Assembly: GCA_030642995.1 (NCBI GenBank)
Contig: DAOWMR010000025.1
Location: 1-13,455, forward strand
DNA from: Spirochaetales bacterium
GTDB lineage: Bacteria > Spirochaetota > Spirochaetia > DSM-27196 > SLST01
Direction: 5' to 3'
Length of the DNA stretch: 13,455 nt
Shown here: piece after piece, positions 7,594-13,455 of the stretch
Layout: every line of letters starts with the position of its first letter
Position numbering within the stretch: position 1 is the first letter of the stretch
The notes under the pieces: generated by a model
The model's input: the letters and a program-made list of their open reading frames with translations, nothing else
Told to the model about the DNA's origin: nothing
The model's database searches: none
Translations under genes and position numbers: made by a program

Positions 7594-8055
7594 CTACGAC
7601 GGTACGCGGATTAGCTCGGCCATTCGCGGGTGCATCTTTTCCGGGACCATTGGACGGCCTGAGGAAGAAATCACGGCCGTGATGATCCGTGCTCGGACCG
7701 CAAGGTCGTCAAGTCCGACGTGATGTTTGTCGGCGTCGCCGACGTCTGAGGATCGGAATATGTCTTGGACAAACGCAATTCGCAGCTTCGATACTCGCTC
7801 AACGTTCACACCAACCCAGAAACGGTCACCGCTGCGGAGTGGGATCTTGTAGTCGACTTCCGAGCGGATGACGACCGGGTGTATTCCCTGCTGGGTAAGC
7901 TCTGCGAAGTCAATGCCCGCGCTTCTCAGGAACTGATGACGGGCATGCTCGAGGTAGTTGAGGTAGACGGCATTGTTCACAATGCCCTCCATATCGCACT
8001 CGTAGTTGCGAACCTGCAGAGCAATTGTATAGATGTACGGTTCTTGATCAGCCAT
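7594..8055 (-). CDS. Acyl-CoA thioesterase-like hot-dog protein (YbgC/FadM type)
   Basis: This is a 153-residue single-domain hot-dog protein of the 4-hydroxybenzoyl-CoA thioesterase group, which hydrolyses acyl-CoA thioesters in the cytosol. The N-terminal motif VRNYECDMEGIVNNAVYLNY (15-34) corresponds to the YbgC active-site region, with D21 matching the catalytic Asp. It continues into the long central helix LEHARHQFLRSAG (35-47), then strands with VDYKIPLRSGD (67-77) and RPMVPEKM near the end. About 10 extra residues (around 102-117, acidic and His-rich) sit in a loop between late strands compared with shorter relatives. It is the last gene of the transporter operon. Its ATG lies inside the end of the HAD gene (8-bp overlap) without a clear ribosome-binding site, which implies translational coupling. 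The native acyl substrate is unknown, and its link to the transporter may be functional or only positional. Confidence 0.85.
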   Translation of the reverse strand: MADQEPYIYTIALQVRNYECDMEGIVNNAVYLNYLEHARHQFLRSAGIDFAELTQQGIHPVVIRSEVDYKIPLRSGDRFWVGVNVERVSKLRIAFVQDIFRSSDVGDADKHHVGLDDLAVRARIITAVISSSGRPMVPEKMHPRMAELIRVPS

Positions 8056-8710
8056 CGGCTTGTCTTGTCATGCCCGGCAAATCGTCGACACTCACGTTTT
8101 CCAAACTCGGAAACACTCGGTCCGCAGCTCCAACCCGCTCTTCGGGGCCAAGCCCGACCGACACCATTCCCGCCGCGATCGCCGCCTCTATGCCGGCAGT
8201 CGCGTCTTCCACGACAATGCAGGCCGCCGGCTCGGCGCCGAGTTCGCGGGCCGCGCGCAGGAACAGATCCGGGTAGGGCTTCTGGCGTTCTACCATGCCC
8301 CCGTGTACGAGCTCATCGATACTGTCCCCAATCCCGAGTCTCCGGATTACATCCGGTGAGTTCTTGCTGGCCGACGCCACCGCGATCCCGATGCGCCGCT
8401 CCCGGAGTTCGCGCAGCAACTCGGCCACACCGGGAAGGAGATCAGCAGGCGTGACGCGGGTGATGAGTTCCTGGTAGTGGGCATTTTTGCGATCCATCCA
8501 CTCATTGATCTCTGTTTCAGTTCCGGTCAGGTTTCCGAGGCCAAGGATGATTTCCAGCGCGGGTCTGCGGGACACACCGCGAAGTCGATCACCGTCGTCG
8601 CGGGTGAATGGGACACCCAGCTCATCGGCGAGGCGCTTCCAGGCGAGGTAGTGATACTCGGCCGTGTCAGTGAGGACCCCGTCCAGATCGAACAGTACAG
8701 CCTGAATCAT
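8048..8710 (-). CDS. pgmB: Beta-phosphoglucomutase-like HAD-family enzyme
   Basis: This 220-residue cytosolic HAD-superfamily enzyme closely resembles Lactococcus beta-phosphoglucomutase, which interconverts beta-glucose 1-phosphate and glucose 6-phosphate. Residues align as follows: DLDGVLTDTAEYH (8-20) with nucleophile D8 and acid/base D10 plus H20; a helical cap with LRGVSR (43-48), whose Arg binds phosphate in the family; SASKN (113-117); K144 in QKPYPD; and the Mg-binding pair E168/D169 (VVEDATAGIEA). The D-x-D pair and the DTAEYH cap motif argue for a mutase instead of a simple phosphatase. The gene overlaps the upstream permease by 4 bp (ATGA) and the thioesterase by 8 bp, so it is fixed in a transporter operon. 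The GGGAGG about 10 bases before the ATG supports the start. In this context a sugar 1-phosphate released from an imported glycoside or nucleoside is an attractive but unproven substrate. Confidence 0.88.
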   Translation of the reverse strand: MIQAVLFDLDGVLTDTAEYHYLAWKRLADELGVPFTRDDGDRLRGVSRRPALEIILGLGNLTGTETEINEWMDRKNAHYQELITRVTPADLLPGVAELLRELRERRIGIAVASASKNSPDVIRRLGIGDSIDELVHGGMVERQKPYPDLFLRAARELGAEPAACIVVEDATAGIEAAIAAGMVSVGLGPEERVGAADRVFPSLENVSVDDLPGMTRQADG

Positions 8711-9657
8711 CCGCCTTTGTCCTCCCGCCGGTAGGGCTGGAGAAGCGCGGCCGGTACGGATGCGCGTCGCGATACACCGATCAAGGCAATGACAGTGATG
8801 AGGTACGGGATCATGAGGAAGAGGTCGAATGATACGTGGAGGCCCAAACCCTGGAGTCGTAGCTGCAGCCCGTCGACGAGCCCGAAGAGGAGTGCGCCGA
8901 TTGCGCCCTTCACAGGATCCCAGTTTCCGAAGATCACCATGGCTACGGCAACCCAGCCCCGCCCGCCGATCACGTCCAGCAGGAACATATTCTGATGGGC
9001 GAGGGTGAGGAACGCACCGCCGATACCCATGAGCGCGCCTCCGGCCACGAGGCAGAGCGTGCGTGTCAGGTTAACGTTGACGCCGACTGTGTCGGCGGCA
9101 AACGGGTTCTCTCCGACCGTACGGATTTTCAGTCCGACCTTGGTCTTGTAGAGCAGAATGGCCACCGCCGGTATCAACAGGATAGCTATGTATGTCAGCG
9201 AATAGTGGTGGAACAATCCCTGTCCCAGAATTGGGATCTGCGACAGGAGCGGGATTTCTATCCGCGTGAACGGCTCCACAATCGGCGGAACGGTCGGCGA
9301 GCCGAAGTAGAGTCGATAAATGAACATGGCGAGCCCGGTGGCGAAGAGAGTGATGCCAAGGCCCGAAACGTGCTGGCTCAAGCCGAGGTAGACAACAAGG
9401 ACGGCCATGAACAGGGCGAAGGCCATGCCCACGAGTGCCGCTGCGAGCACGCCCGTCCAGAGGGATCCGGTGCTCAGGGTAACCAGGAAACCGGTCATGG
9501 CTCCCATCAGCATGATGCCTTCAATTCCGAGGTTGAGCACGCCTGCGCGCTCGGTGATGATTTCGCCGAGCATGGCAAAGATGATGGGCGTGGCCATCCG
9601 CATCATGGCGCCGAGGAGACCGGTGATGAATGTTACGCTCAGCATTTCGCCAATCAT
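8707..9657 (-). CDS. Nucleoside-type ABC transporter permease (NupQ/RnsD family)
   Basis: This is one of two membrane subunits of the BMP-dependent importer (branched-chain-type permease fold, BPD_transp_2). It has 316 residues with about eight to nine hydrophobic segments. The family signature ERAGVLNLGIEGIMLMGA (36-53) lies at the cytoplasmic coupling region. Further family elements are GLKIRTVGENPFAADTVGV (about 184-202) and IFGNWDPVKGAIGALLFG (about 243-260). It starts with a 4-bp ATGA overlap with the upstream permease gene and ends with a 4-bp overlap with the HAD gene. Members of this family import purine nucleosides (NupNOPQ, PnrA systems) or, in treponemes, riboflavin (RfuABCD). Ligand choice is set mainly by the binding protein, so this sequence does not decide the substrate. 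Confidence 0.92.
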   Translation of the reverse strand: MIGEMLSVTFITGLLGAMMRMATPIIFAMLGEIITERAGVLNLGIEGIMLMGAMTGFLVTLSTGSLWTGVLAAALVGMAFALFMAVLVVYLGLSQHVSGLGITLFATGLAMFIYRLYFGSPTVPPIVEPFTRIEIPLLSQIPILGQGLFHHYSLTYIAILLIPAVAILLYKTKVGLKIRTVGENPFAADTVGVNVNLTRTLCLVAGGALMGIGGAFLTLAHQNMFLLDVIGGRGWVAVAMVIFGNWDPVKGAIGALLFGLVDGLQLRLQGLGLHVSFDLFLMIPYLITVIALIGVSRRASVPAALLQPYRREDKGG

Positions 9658-10715
9658 TTGCGGACCACCCGTACTTTGTACTCGTTCATCAGGAGGAAGA
9701 TGAGCATGACGATGAGCGCCATACCTTCAATCACCCCCGATATGTAGCTGGGGACCCCGGTCATCCGGCTCATCGTCTGAGATCCCACGTTGATGATGCT
9801 GAAGAAGATTGCGGCCAGACCAACCCCTACCGGATGGAGATTGCCGAGCATCGCTATGACGATGCCTGTGTATCCATAGCCGGGCGACAGGTCGGATAGA
9901 AGATGATACTGGATTGCAGCGACCTCCCCGACACCTGCGAGTCCGGCAAGCCCGCCGGAGATCAATGCGGTCCTCAAAATCACGGATGTTGTGTTGATAC
10001 CGCCGTATCGTGCGGCACGAATGTTCACACCGACCGCCCGCGAGCGATAGCCAAACACCGTCTTGCTGTTGATGAACCAGATGACGAGAATTGCGACGAA
10101 CGCCAGCGGTATTCCGAGATGGAAGCGGGACCTGGCGAGCAGAATCGGGTAGCGGGCGGCTTCAACGATCTCTTCGGAGATCGGCCAGCTGGCCCCTTCC
10201 TTCTGGAGCGGACCAAAGAGCAATGCGCCCATGATGTGGAGGATGACGAAGTTCAACAGGAGCGTTGATACGACATCATCCACGTTGAGCTTCGTTTTCA
10301 GCAGCGCCGGGACCGCGGCCCACGCGCCGCCGGCAAGAAATCCCCCGATCATAATGGCCGGGAGGAGTACAATTGCCGGTGCGCCACCGCCGGAAATCCC
10401 GATCCAGGTGGCCACAATGGCACCTGCGGCCAGTTGGCCCTCGGCGCCGATGTTCCAGAACTTGGCACGGAACGCAAATGCCACGGCAAGCCCGGTGAAA
10501 ATGAGCGGGCTTGCCTTCACAAAGGTTTCGAGCAAATTGAAGCGGGTGCCCAGGGCGCCGTAGAAGAGATAGTAGTACGATTGCCACAGGTTACCGCCGG
10601 CTATCAGGATTGGTATGGCGGAGAGCACAAGAGTAGTGACAACAGCGAGAACCGGGAGGAGAACCCGATACCAGCCGGTCAGGGGTGCGCGTTTGACGAG
10701 TTGTATGCGTGTCAA
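9654..10715 (-). CDS. Nucleoside-type ABC transporter permease (NupP/RnsC family), TTG start
   Basis: This is the second membrane subunit of the importer, pairing with the following permease. The recognised region begins with TM1 at about 17-40. The family signature AFRAKFWNIGAEGQLAAGA (81-99) resembles but differs from the ERAGVLNLGIEG motif of its partner. The C-terminal half has FGYRSRAVGVN and AMLGNLHPVGVG. I place the start at TTG 10715. It overlaps the ATPase stop as TTGA (4 bp), like the other junctions in this operon, and has AGGAG at 10727-10723 with 7-base spacing. This gives 353 residues. A GTG at 10736 would add seven residues, but I see no ribosome-binding site before it. Substrate is as for the whole system: nucleoside-like, not determined by sequence. 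Confidence 0.9.
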   Translation of the reverse strand: MTRIQLVKRAPLTGWYRVLLPVLAVVTTLVLSAIPILIAGGNLWQSYYYLFYGALGTRFNLLETFVKASPLIFTGLAVAFAFRAKFWNIGAEGQLAAGAIVATWIGISGGGAPAIVLLPAIMIGGFLAGGAWAAVPALLKTKLNVDDVVSTLLLNFVILHIMGALLFGPLQKEGASWPISEEIVEAARYPILLARSRFHLGIPLAFVAILVIWFINSKTVFGYRSRAVGVNIRAARYGGINTTSVILRTALISGGLAGLAGVGEVAAIQYHLLSDLSPGYGYTGIVIAMLGNLHPVGVGLAAIFFSIINVGSQTMSRMTGVPSYISGVIEGMALIVMLIFLLMNEYKVRVVRK

Positions 10716-12244
10716 CTTCCCACTCCTGTCATCCACAGGCCGATCTGTTCTCGATCTGCTCCGCTGCCGACGACCTCTCCCATGATCTCTCCTTCATACA
10801 TAACGATAATGCGGTCGCTCAAGCCCATGACCTCGTCCAAGTCGTCCGAGACGAGGACAACTCCCGCACCGCGCACCTTTTCCTCAACCATCCGTTGACG
10901 GATATACTCCGTTGCGCCCACATCCAGTCCCCGGGTGGGCTGGGATGCCAGGACCACCTCGGGTTCGCTTGAAAGCTCGCGGGCCAGGATCACCTTCTGC
11001 AGGTTGCCTCCGGAGAGACTCTTTGCCGGCGCGTCCTTGCCGTCGGTCTTGATGCTGTAATCGGTGATGAGGGTTTGCGAATTGGCGGCAATTTCGTCAA
11101 ACCTGCGGAGCCCGTTCTTGGCGAATCGCTCGGTCCAATGATTCTCCAGCTGCAGATTGTCCTCAACGGTCATGTCCATGAGGAGTCCCATGTAGATCCG
11201 ATCTTCTGGAATCCGCGCCAGGCCTGAGCGTACGGATGAAAGCGGGTGTCCAAGCCGCAGTGGCTCGCCGCCGATGCGCACGGTGCCGGTCTCCACATTC
11301 CGAACGCCAAAAAGCACCTCGCAGAGCTCGGTCTGTCCGTTGCCGGAAACGCCGGCAATGCCGAGGATCTCTCCGCGGCGAACCGTGAGACTGAACTTCT
11401 TCACCGCCTCCAGGCCCTTGTCGTTCAGAACGGTGAGGTCGCTGATTTCCAGGACCGGTTCGCCGGGCTCAACCGCCTTGCGTTCGATTCGCTCGAGCAC
11501 CTCCCGGCCAACCATCATATTGGCCAATTCCTTGACATCCGTGTCCGCTGTGCGTTTCTGATTCACGACCCTACCATTCCGGAGGACTACCACGCGATCG
11601 GAAATTTCCATCACCTCGTGGAGTTTGTGCGAGATGAAGATCACCGATCGTCCCTGTTCGGCGAGTACACGAAGCGTCTTGAACAGGTCGACGGTCTCTT
11701 GCGGGGCAAGGACGGCGGTTGGTTCGTCCATGATCAGAACACTGCTGTTCCGATAGAGGGCTTTCAGGATTTCAACCTTCTGTTGCTGTCCAATGGAGAG
11801 CGTCCAGACTCGCGCATCCGGATCGACGTGGAGCCCGAATTGCTCCTGGATGTCCAGCAGCTTCTTGTGGGCTCCCTTGAGATTGAGGAAAAAGCGTTTC
11901 TCGTCCTTGGTGCCGATAACGATGTTTTCCAGCACTGTCTGTGTCGGGACCAGCGTGAAATGCTGATGGATCATCCCGATTCCGTTGGCAATTGCGTCCT
12001 TCGGCGAAGCGAGCGCCACTTCCTCGCCGCGAATTGCAATGGACCCCTCGTCAAACGAATAGTACCCGAAGAGGATATTCATCAGGGTCGTCTTGCCGGC
12101 CCCATTCTCGCCCAAGAGTGCGCAAATCTCGCCCGCGCGGAGCGTGAAATCAATCTGATCATTGGCGACGTTATCCAGGAAGCGCTTGGTGATGCCTCGC
12201 ATCTCTATGACCGGGGTGTCGTTGACTGGAGTTTTCGCCGGCAA
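10712..12244 (-). CDS. Two-domain ABC transporter ATPase for nucleoside-type import (NupO/RnsB family)
   Basis: This fused pair of ABC domains in 510 residues is the usual size for sugar/nucleoside-type importer ATPases. NBD1 is complete: Walker A GENGAGKT (45-52), Q-loop Q94, signature LSIGQQQK (149-156), Walker B LIMDEP (170-175) and switch His206. NBD2 is degenerate. Its Walker A is GVSGNGQT (298-305) with Gln in place of Lys, its signature LSGGNLQK (410-417) is intact, Walker B reads VLASQPTRGLD (431-441) with Ser-Gln replacing Asp-Glu, and the switch His is Asp (LVSDDLDE). I know this asymmetric pattern as common in this ATPase family, so it does not imply a defect. The start is TTG at 12244, with GGGAAGG 6 bases upstream; the first ATG at 12202 would remove the beginning of the domain and has no ribosome-binding site. 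It follows the binding protein after 81 bp that include a hairpin. Confidence 0.93.
   Translation of the reverse strand: MPAKTPVNDTPVIEMRGITKRFLDNVANDQIDFTLRAGEICALLGENGAGKTTLMNILFGYYSFDEGSIAIRGEEVALASPKDAIANGIGMIHQHFTLVPTQTVLENIVIGTKDEKRFFLNLKGAHKKLLDIQEQFGLHVDPDARVWTLSIGQQQKVEILKALYRNSSVLIMDEPTAVLAPQETVDLFKTLRVLAEQGRSVIFISHKLHEVMEISDRVVVLRNGRVVNQKRTADTDVKELANMMVGREVLERIERKAVEPGEPVLEISDLTVLNDKGLEAVKKFSLTVRRGEILGIAGVSGNGQTELCEVLFGVRNVETGTVRIGGEPLRLGHPLSSVRSGLARIPEDRIYMGLLMDMTVEDNLQLENHWTERFAKNGLRRFDEIAANSQTLITDYSIKTDGKDAPAKSLSGGNLQKVILARELSSEPEVVLASQPTRGLDVGATEYIRQRMVEEKVRGAGVVLVSDDLDEVMGLSDRIIVMYEGEIMGEVVGSGADREQIGLWMTGVGS
10723..10727 (-). promoter_or_regulatory. Ribosome-binding site that decides the TTG start of the upstream permease
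   Basis: AGGAG on the minus strand lies 7 bases before TTG 10715. The alternative GTG at 10736 lies upstream of this site and has no purine-rich sequence in front of it. The site is inside the last codons of the ATPase gene. Confidence 0.65.
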
Positions 12245-12250
12245 ATCCTA

Positions 12251-12257
12251 CCTTCCC
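12251..12257 (-). promoter_or_regulatory. Ribosome-binding site for the TTG-initiated ATPase gene
   Basis: GGGAAGG on the minus strand ends 6 bases before TTG 12244. It lies just downstream of the hairpin, so it is exposed only in transcripts that read through. A second weaker AGGA sits immediately before the TTG. Confidence 0.6.
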
Positions 12258-12270
12258 TTGTATGAACAGT

Positions 12271-12304
12271 GGAAAAAGAATGACCGGCAGGATTCTGCCG
12301 GTCA
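12271..12304 (-). terminator. Intra-operon hairpin with T-tract (partial terminator) between binding protein and ATPase
   Basis: On the minus strand TGACCGGCAG (12304-12295 side) pairs perfectly with CTGCCGGTCA (12290-12281) around the 4-base loop AATC. This 10-bp stem is followed directly by TTCTTTTTCC. It has the form of an intrinsic terminator for leftward transcription only, as the other side lacks a T-tract. It lies 21 bases after the binding-protein stop. The genes beyond it have no other visible promoter, so it most likely terminates partially and also protects the upstream mRNA from 3' decay, giving more binding protein than membrane complex. Confidence 0.8.
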
Positions 12305-12325
12305 CATCTGAACGGATGAGCCCGA

Positions 12326-13327
12326 TCAGTCGGAGATCGGCTGCTCTTCAATGATCGGAACGCGGAACGTACCGGCCATGATCTGGGCCTCGAGGTCTCG
12401 TACCGTCGCAATGACTTCCGCCGGAGCTTTTTCTTCAAACCCGTGGAAAGGAGCGAGCGATGCGCCGCCCTTGGCCATCATGGAGAAGTCCTTGAGGTCC
12501 TGTGAGACGAACGCACCGGCCTTCACTGAATTGACCAGGTACTCGATGGTCGGGTACATGTCCCACACCGGCCCGGTGATAACGGTGTCCGGTGCAAGGG
12601 AGTTCTGATCGGACATGTTGCCGAACGCCAGAACACCGTTCTCTCTGGCCGCCTCAAAAACGCCGAATCGCTCTGCGAAAATGAGATCCGCGCCCGCCTC
12701 AATCTGGGCCAGGGCTGCTTCCTTGGCCTTCGGAGGATCAAACCAACCGCCGATGTAGGCAATTTTCACTCTGATATCGGGGTTGACGCTCAGCGCACCG
12801 GCCTTGAAGGCATTGACGAGACGATTCACCTCATTGATCGGGATTGCGGCGACGACGCCGAGGATATTGGATTGTGTGACCATGCCCGCAATGACGCCAG
12901 ACAGGTAGGCCGGCTCATGAATCCAGTTGTCAAACACCGAGTAGTTCGGTTCAACAGGGCCAAACTCGGAACCAAACGCGAATTTGATCTCCGGGTAGTC
13001 CGCAGCCACGCGCCGTGATGCCGATTCACCGGCAAGGAACGCGTCGCCCACAATCAGGTCGAATCCGCGCTCGGCGTACTCTCGCAGGACCTTCTCGATG
13101 TCGGCTGCGGCGACCTGTTCGGTGAACTCATACTCAATGCCGAGTTCGATCTCTGCTTTCAGACATGCCTGATGAATGACACCGTCCCACGGCTCTTCGA
13201 TGGCTGTCTGATAGAGTGCGGCTACACGGAATGCGCCCTCTTCAGCCTCCGGTTCTGATCCGCCCTTGGCGAACACGAAGGTAGACGCGAGCACGAGAAT
13301 GACGAGTAACAATAGCCCTTTCTTCAT
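12326..13327 (-). CDS. BMP-family periplasmic substrate-binding protein of a nucleoside-type ABC importer
   Basis: This 333-residue periplasmic binding protein delivers the ligand to the permeases encoded downstream. Residues 1-20 are a signal peptide (MKKG, a Leu/Val-rich core, then VFA) with likely signal-peptidase I cleavage before KGGSEPE. There is no lipobox Cys, unlike the lipoproteins BmpA, TmpC/PnrA and Med. The mature protein shows the BMP (PF02608-like) fold: VREYAERGFDLIVG-type region (80-94), INEVNRLVNAFKAG (164-177), WFDPPKAKEA (195-204), AERFGVFEAAREN (218-230) and MYPTIEYLVNSVKAG (257-271). The first strand-loop reads QTAIEEPWDG (40-49) in place of the DxSFNxxxWxG motif of classical purine-nucleoside binders, suggesting a distinct subfamily and perhaps another ligand. 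The start is firm: AGGAGG 5 bases before the ATG. It is the first gene of the operon, under a strong predicted promoter and candidate operator. Confidence 0.92.
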   Translation of the reverse strand: MKKGLLLLVILVLASTFVFAKGGSEPEAEEGAFRVAALYQTAIEEPWDGVIHQACLKAEIELGIEYEFTEQVAAADIEKVLREYAERGFDLIVGDAFLAGESASRRVAADYPEIKFAFGSEFGPVEPNYSVFDNWIHEPAYLSGVIAGMVTQSNILGVVAAIPINEVNRLVNAFKAGALSVNPDIRVKIAYIGGWFDPPKAKEAALAQIEAGADLIFAERFGVFEAARENGVLAFGNMSDQNSLAPDTVITGPVWDMYPTIEYLVNSVKAGAFVSQDLKDFSMMAKGGASLAPFHGFEEKAPAEVIATVRDLEAQIMAGTFRVPIIEEQPISD

Positions 13328-13338
13328 AGGGTCCTCCT

Positions 13339-13368
13339 ATCTGATATTGATAGGTCCAATTATCAGAT
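13339..13368. promoter_or_regulatory. Candidate operator: 30-bp inverted repeat overlapping the -10 and transcription start
   Basis: Perfect 8-bp half-sites ATCTGATA (13339-13346) and TATCAGAT (13361-13368) flank 14 bases, so half-site centres are 22 bp apart, about two helical turns. Within the gap a further TGATA/TATCA pair is present. The repeat covers the -10 box, the expected start point and the leader up to the ribosome-binding site. That is the usual position for a repressor. The regulator is not in the window. Confidence 0.5.
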
Positions 13369-13387
13369 GCGTATCTTCTGCTGTCAA
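13359..13387 (-). promoter_or_regulatory. Near-consensus sigma70 promoter of the BMP transporter operon
   Basis: On the minus strand, a perfect TTGACA (13387-13382) and GATAAT (13364-13359, 5 of 6) are separated by exactly 17 bases. The start is expected near 13352, giving a leader of about 25 bases before the ATG at 13327. This is the strongest promoter match in the window. Confidence 0.75.
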
Positions 13388-13413
13388 GCTTCTCTTGACG
13401 CGCGGTACCGACT

Positions 13414-13455
13414 CTATCCCTTCTTCGCCTTCAGATAGTCCACCGCCAGGTGTGC
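13414..13455 (-). CDS. C-terminal end of an unidentified upstream gene (partial)
   Basis: The minus strand entering from the right edge is open in one frame for 13 codons (AHLAVDYLKAKKG) and then has a TAG stop at 13416-13414. The basic, helix-like ending and the position 86 bp before the operon start fit the end of a real gene in the same orientation, but this is too short to identify the product. No terminator hairpin is seen between this stop and the promoter, so read-through into the transporter operon is possible. Confidence 0.4.
   Translation of the reverse strand, partial: AHLAVDYLKAKKG

Noticed and set aside
7586..7621. GGCCGA/TCGGCC inverted repeat spanning the convergent gap
   Set aside because: Six-base arms separated by 24 bases with no T-tract; expected by chance in GC-rich DNA.
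10716..10736. GTG at 10736 as start of the first permease
   Set aside because: No purine-rich site lies before it, whereas TTG 10715 has AGGAG at 7-base spacing and a 4-bp overlap like the other junctions.
10712..12244. Degenerate second ATPase domain as evidence of gene decay
   Set aside because: Loss of Lys in Walker A and of Asp-Glu in Walker B of NBD2 is, to my knowledge, normal for this nucleoside/sugar ATPase family, and the rest of the domain is well kept.
11246..12265. Long open frame (339 codons) on the plus strand opposite the transporter ATPase
   Set aside because: The minus-strand ATPase is unmistakable; the plus-strand product has no domain-like features and reflects GC-rich codon bias.
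1..13455. CRISPR arrays, insertion sequences, phage genes, tRNA or rRNA
   Set aside because: I looked for direct repeats with spacers, transposase or integrase motifs, and tRNA-like cloverleaf elements and saw none.

Overview
The window looks like an ordinary bacterial chromosome segment that is moderately GC-rich and densely packed with genes. It most likely comes from a free-living or host-associated spirochaete (Spirochaetota). That assignment is an inference. It rests mainly on the substrate-binding protein at the right end, whose leader ends in Phe-Ala followed by Lys-Gly-Gly-Ser and acidic residues with no lipobox Cys, a style I associate with Spirochaeta/Treponema periplasmic binding proteins, and on the presence of a Bmp/TmpC-type transporter. 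I see no mobile element, CRISPR array, tRNA or rRNA.

Left part (1-4338, all minus strand). Positions 1-2451 hold an oligopeptide/dipeptide-type ABC importer read right to left: permease oppB, permease oppC, then ATPase oppD (cut by the window edge). The genes are spaced 10 bp apart or overlap by 4 bp. No binding-protein gene precedes oppB. Upstream, across a 231-bp gap, lies a stand-alone ABC-F ATPase of the YbiT type (2683-4338), a ribosome-associated factor rather than a transporter.

Middle (4339-7567, plus strand). A divergent promoter region leads to a 599-residue membrane-anchored ankyrin-repeat protein. Its best promoter predicts a leaderless mRNA. A GC-rich hairpin follows, then a 402-residue amidohydrolase of the cytosine-deaminase-like family. 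That enzyme keeps most family motifs but lacks the second-half metal-site His and the catalytic Glu.

Right part (7594-13416, minus strand). A single operon is read right to left: BMP-family periplasmic binding protein, two-domain ATPase, two permeases of the nucleoside-importer family, a beta-phosphoglucomutase-like HAD enzyme and a hot-dog thioesterase. From the ATPase onward the genes overlap by 4-8 bp. The operon opens with a near-consensus sigma70 promoter overlaid by a 30-bp inverted repeat (candidate operator). It has a strong hairpin plus T-tract between the binding protein and the ATPase, which probably lets the binding protein be made in excess. The last 14 codons of a further upstream gene reach the window edge.

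Working model (inference): the right-hand operon imports a nucleoside, nucleobase or related heterocycle. The HAD enzyme and the convergent amidohydrolase may act on the imported compound or its sugar phosphate. The unusual binding-protein motifs and the altered amidohydrolase active site make the substrate a genuinely open question.
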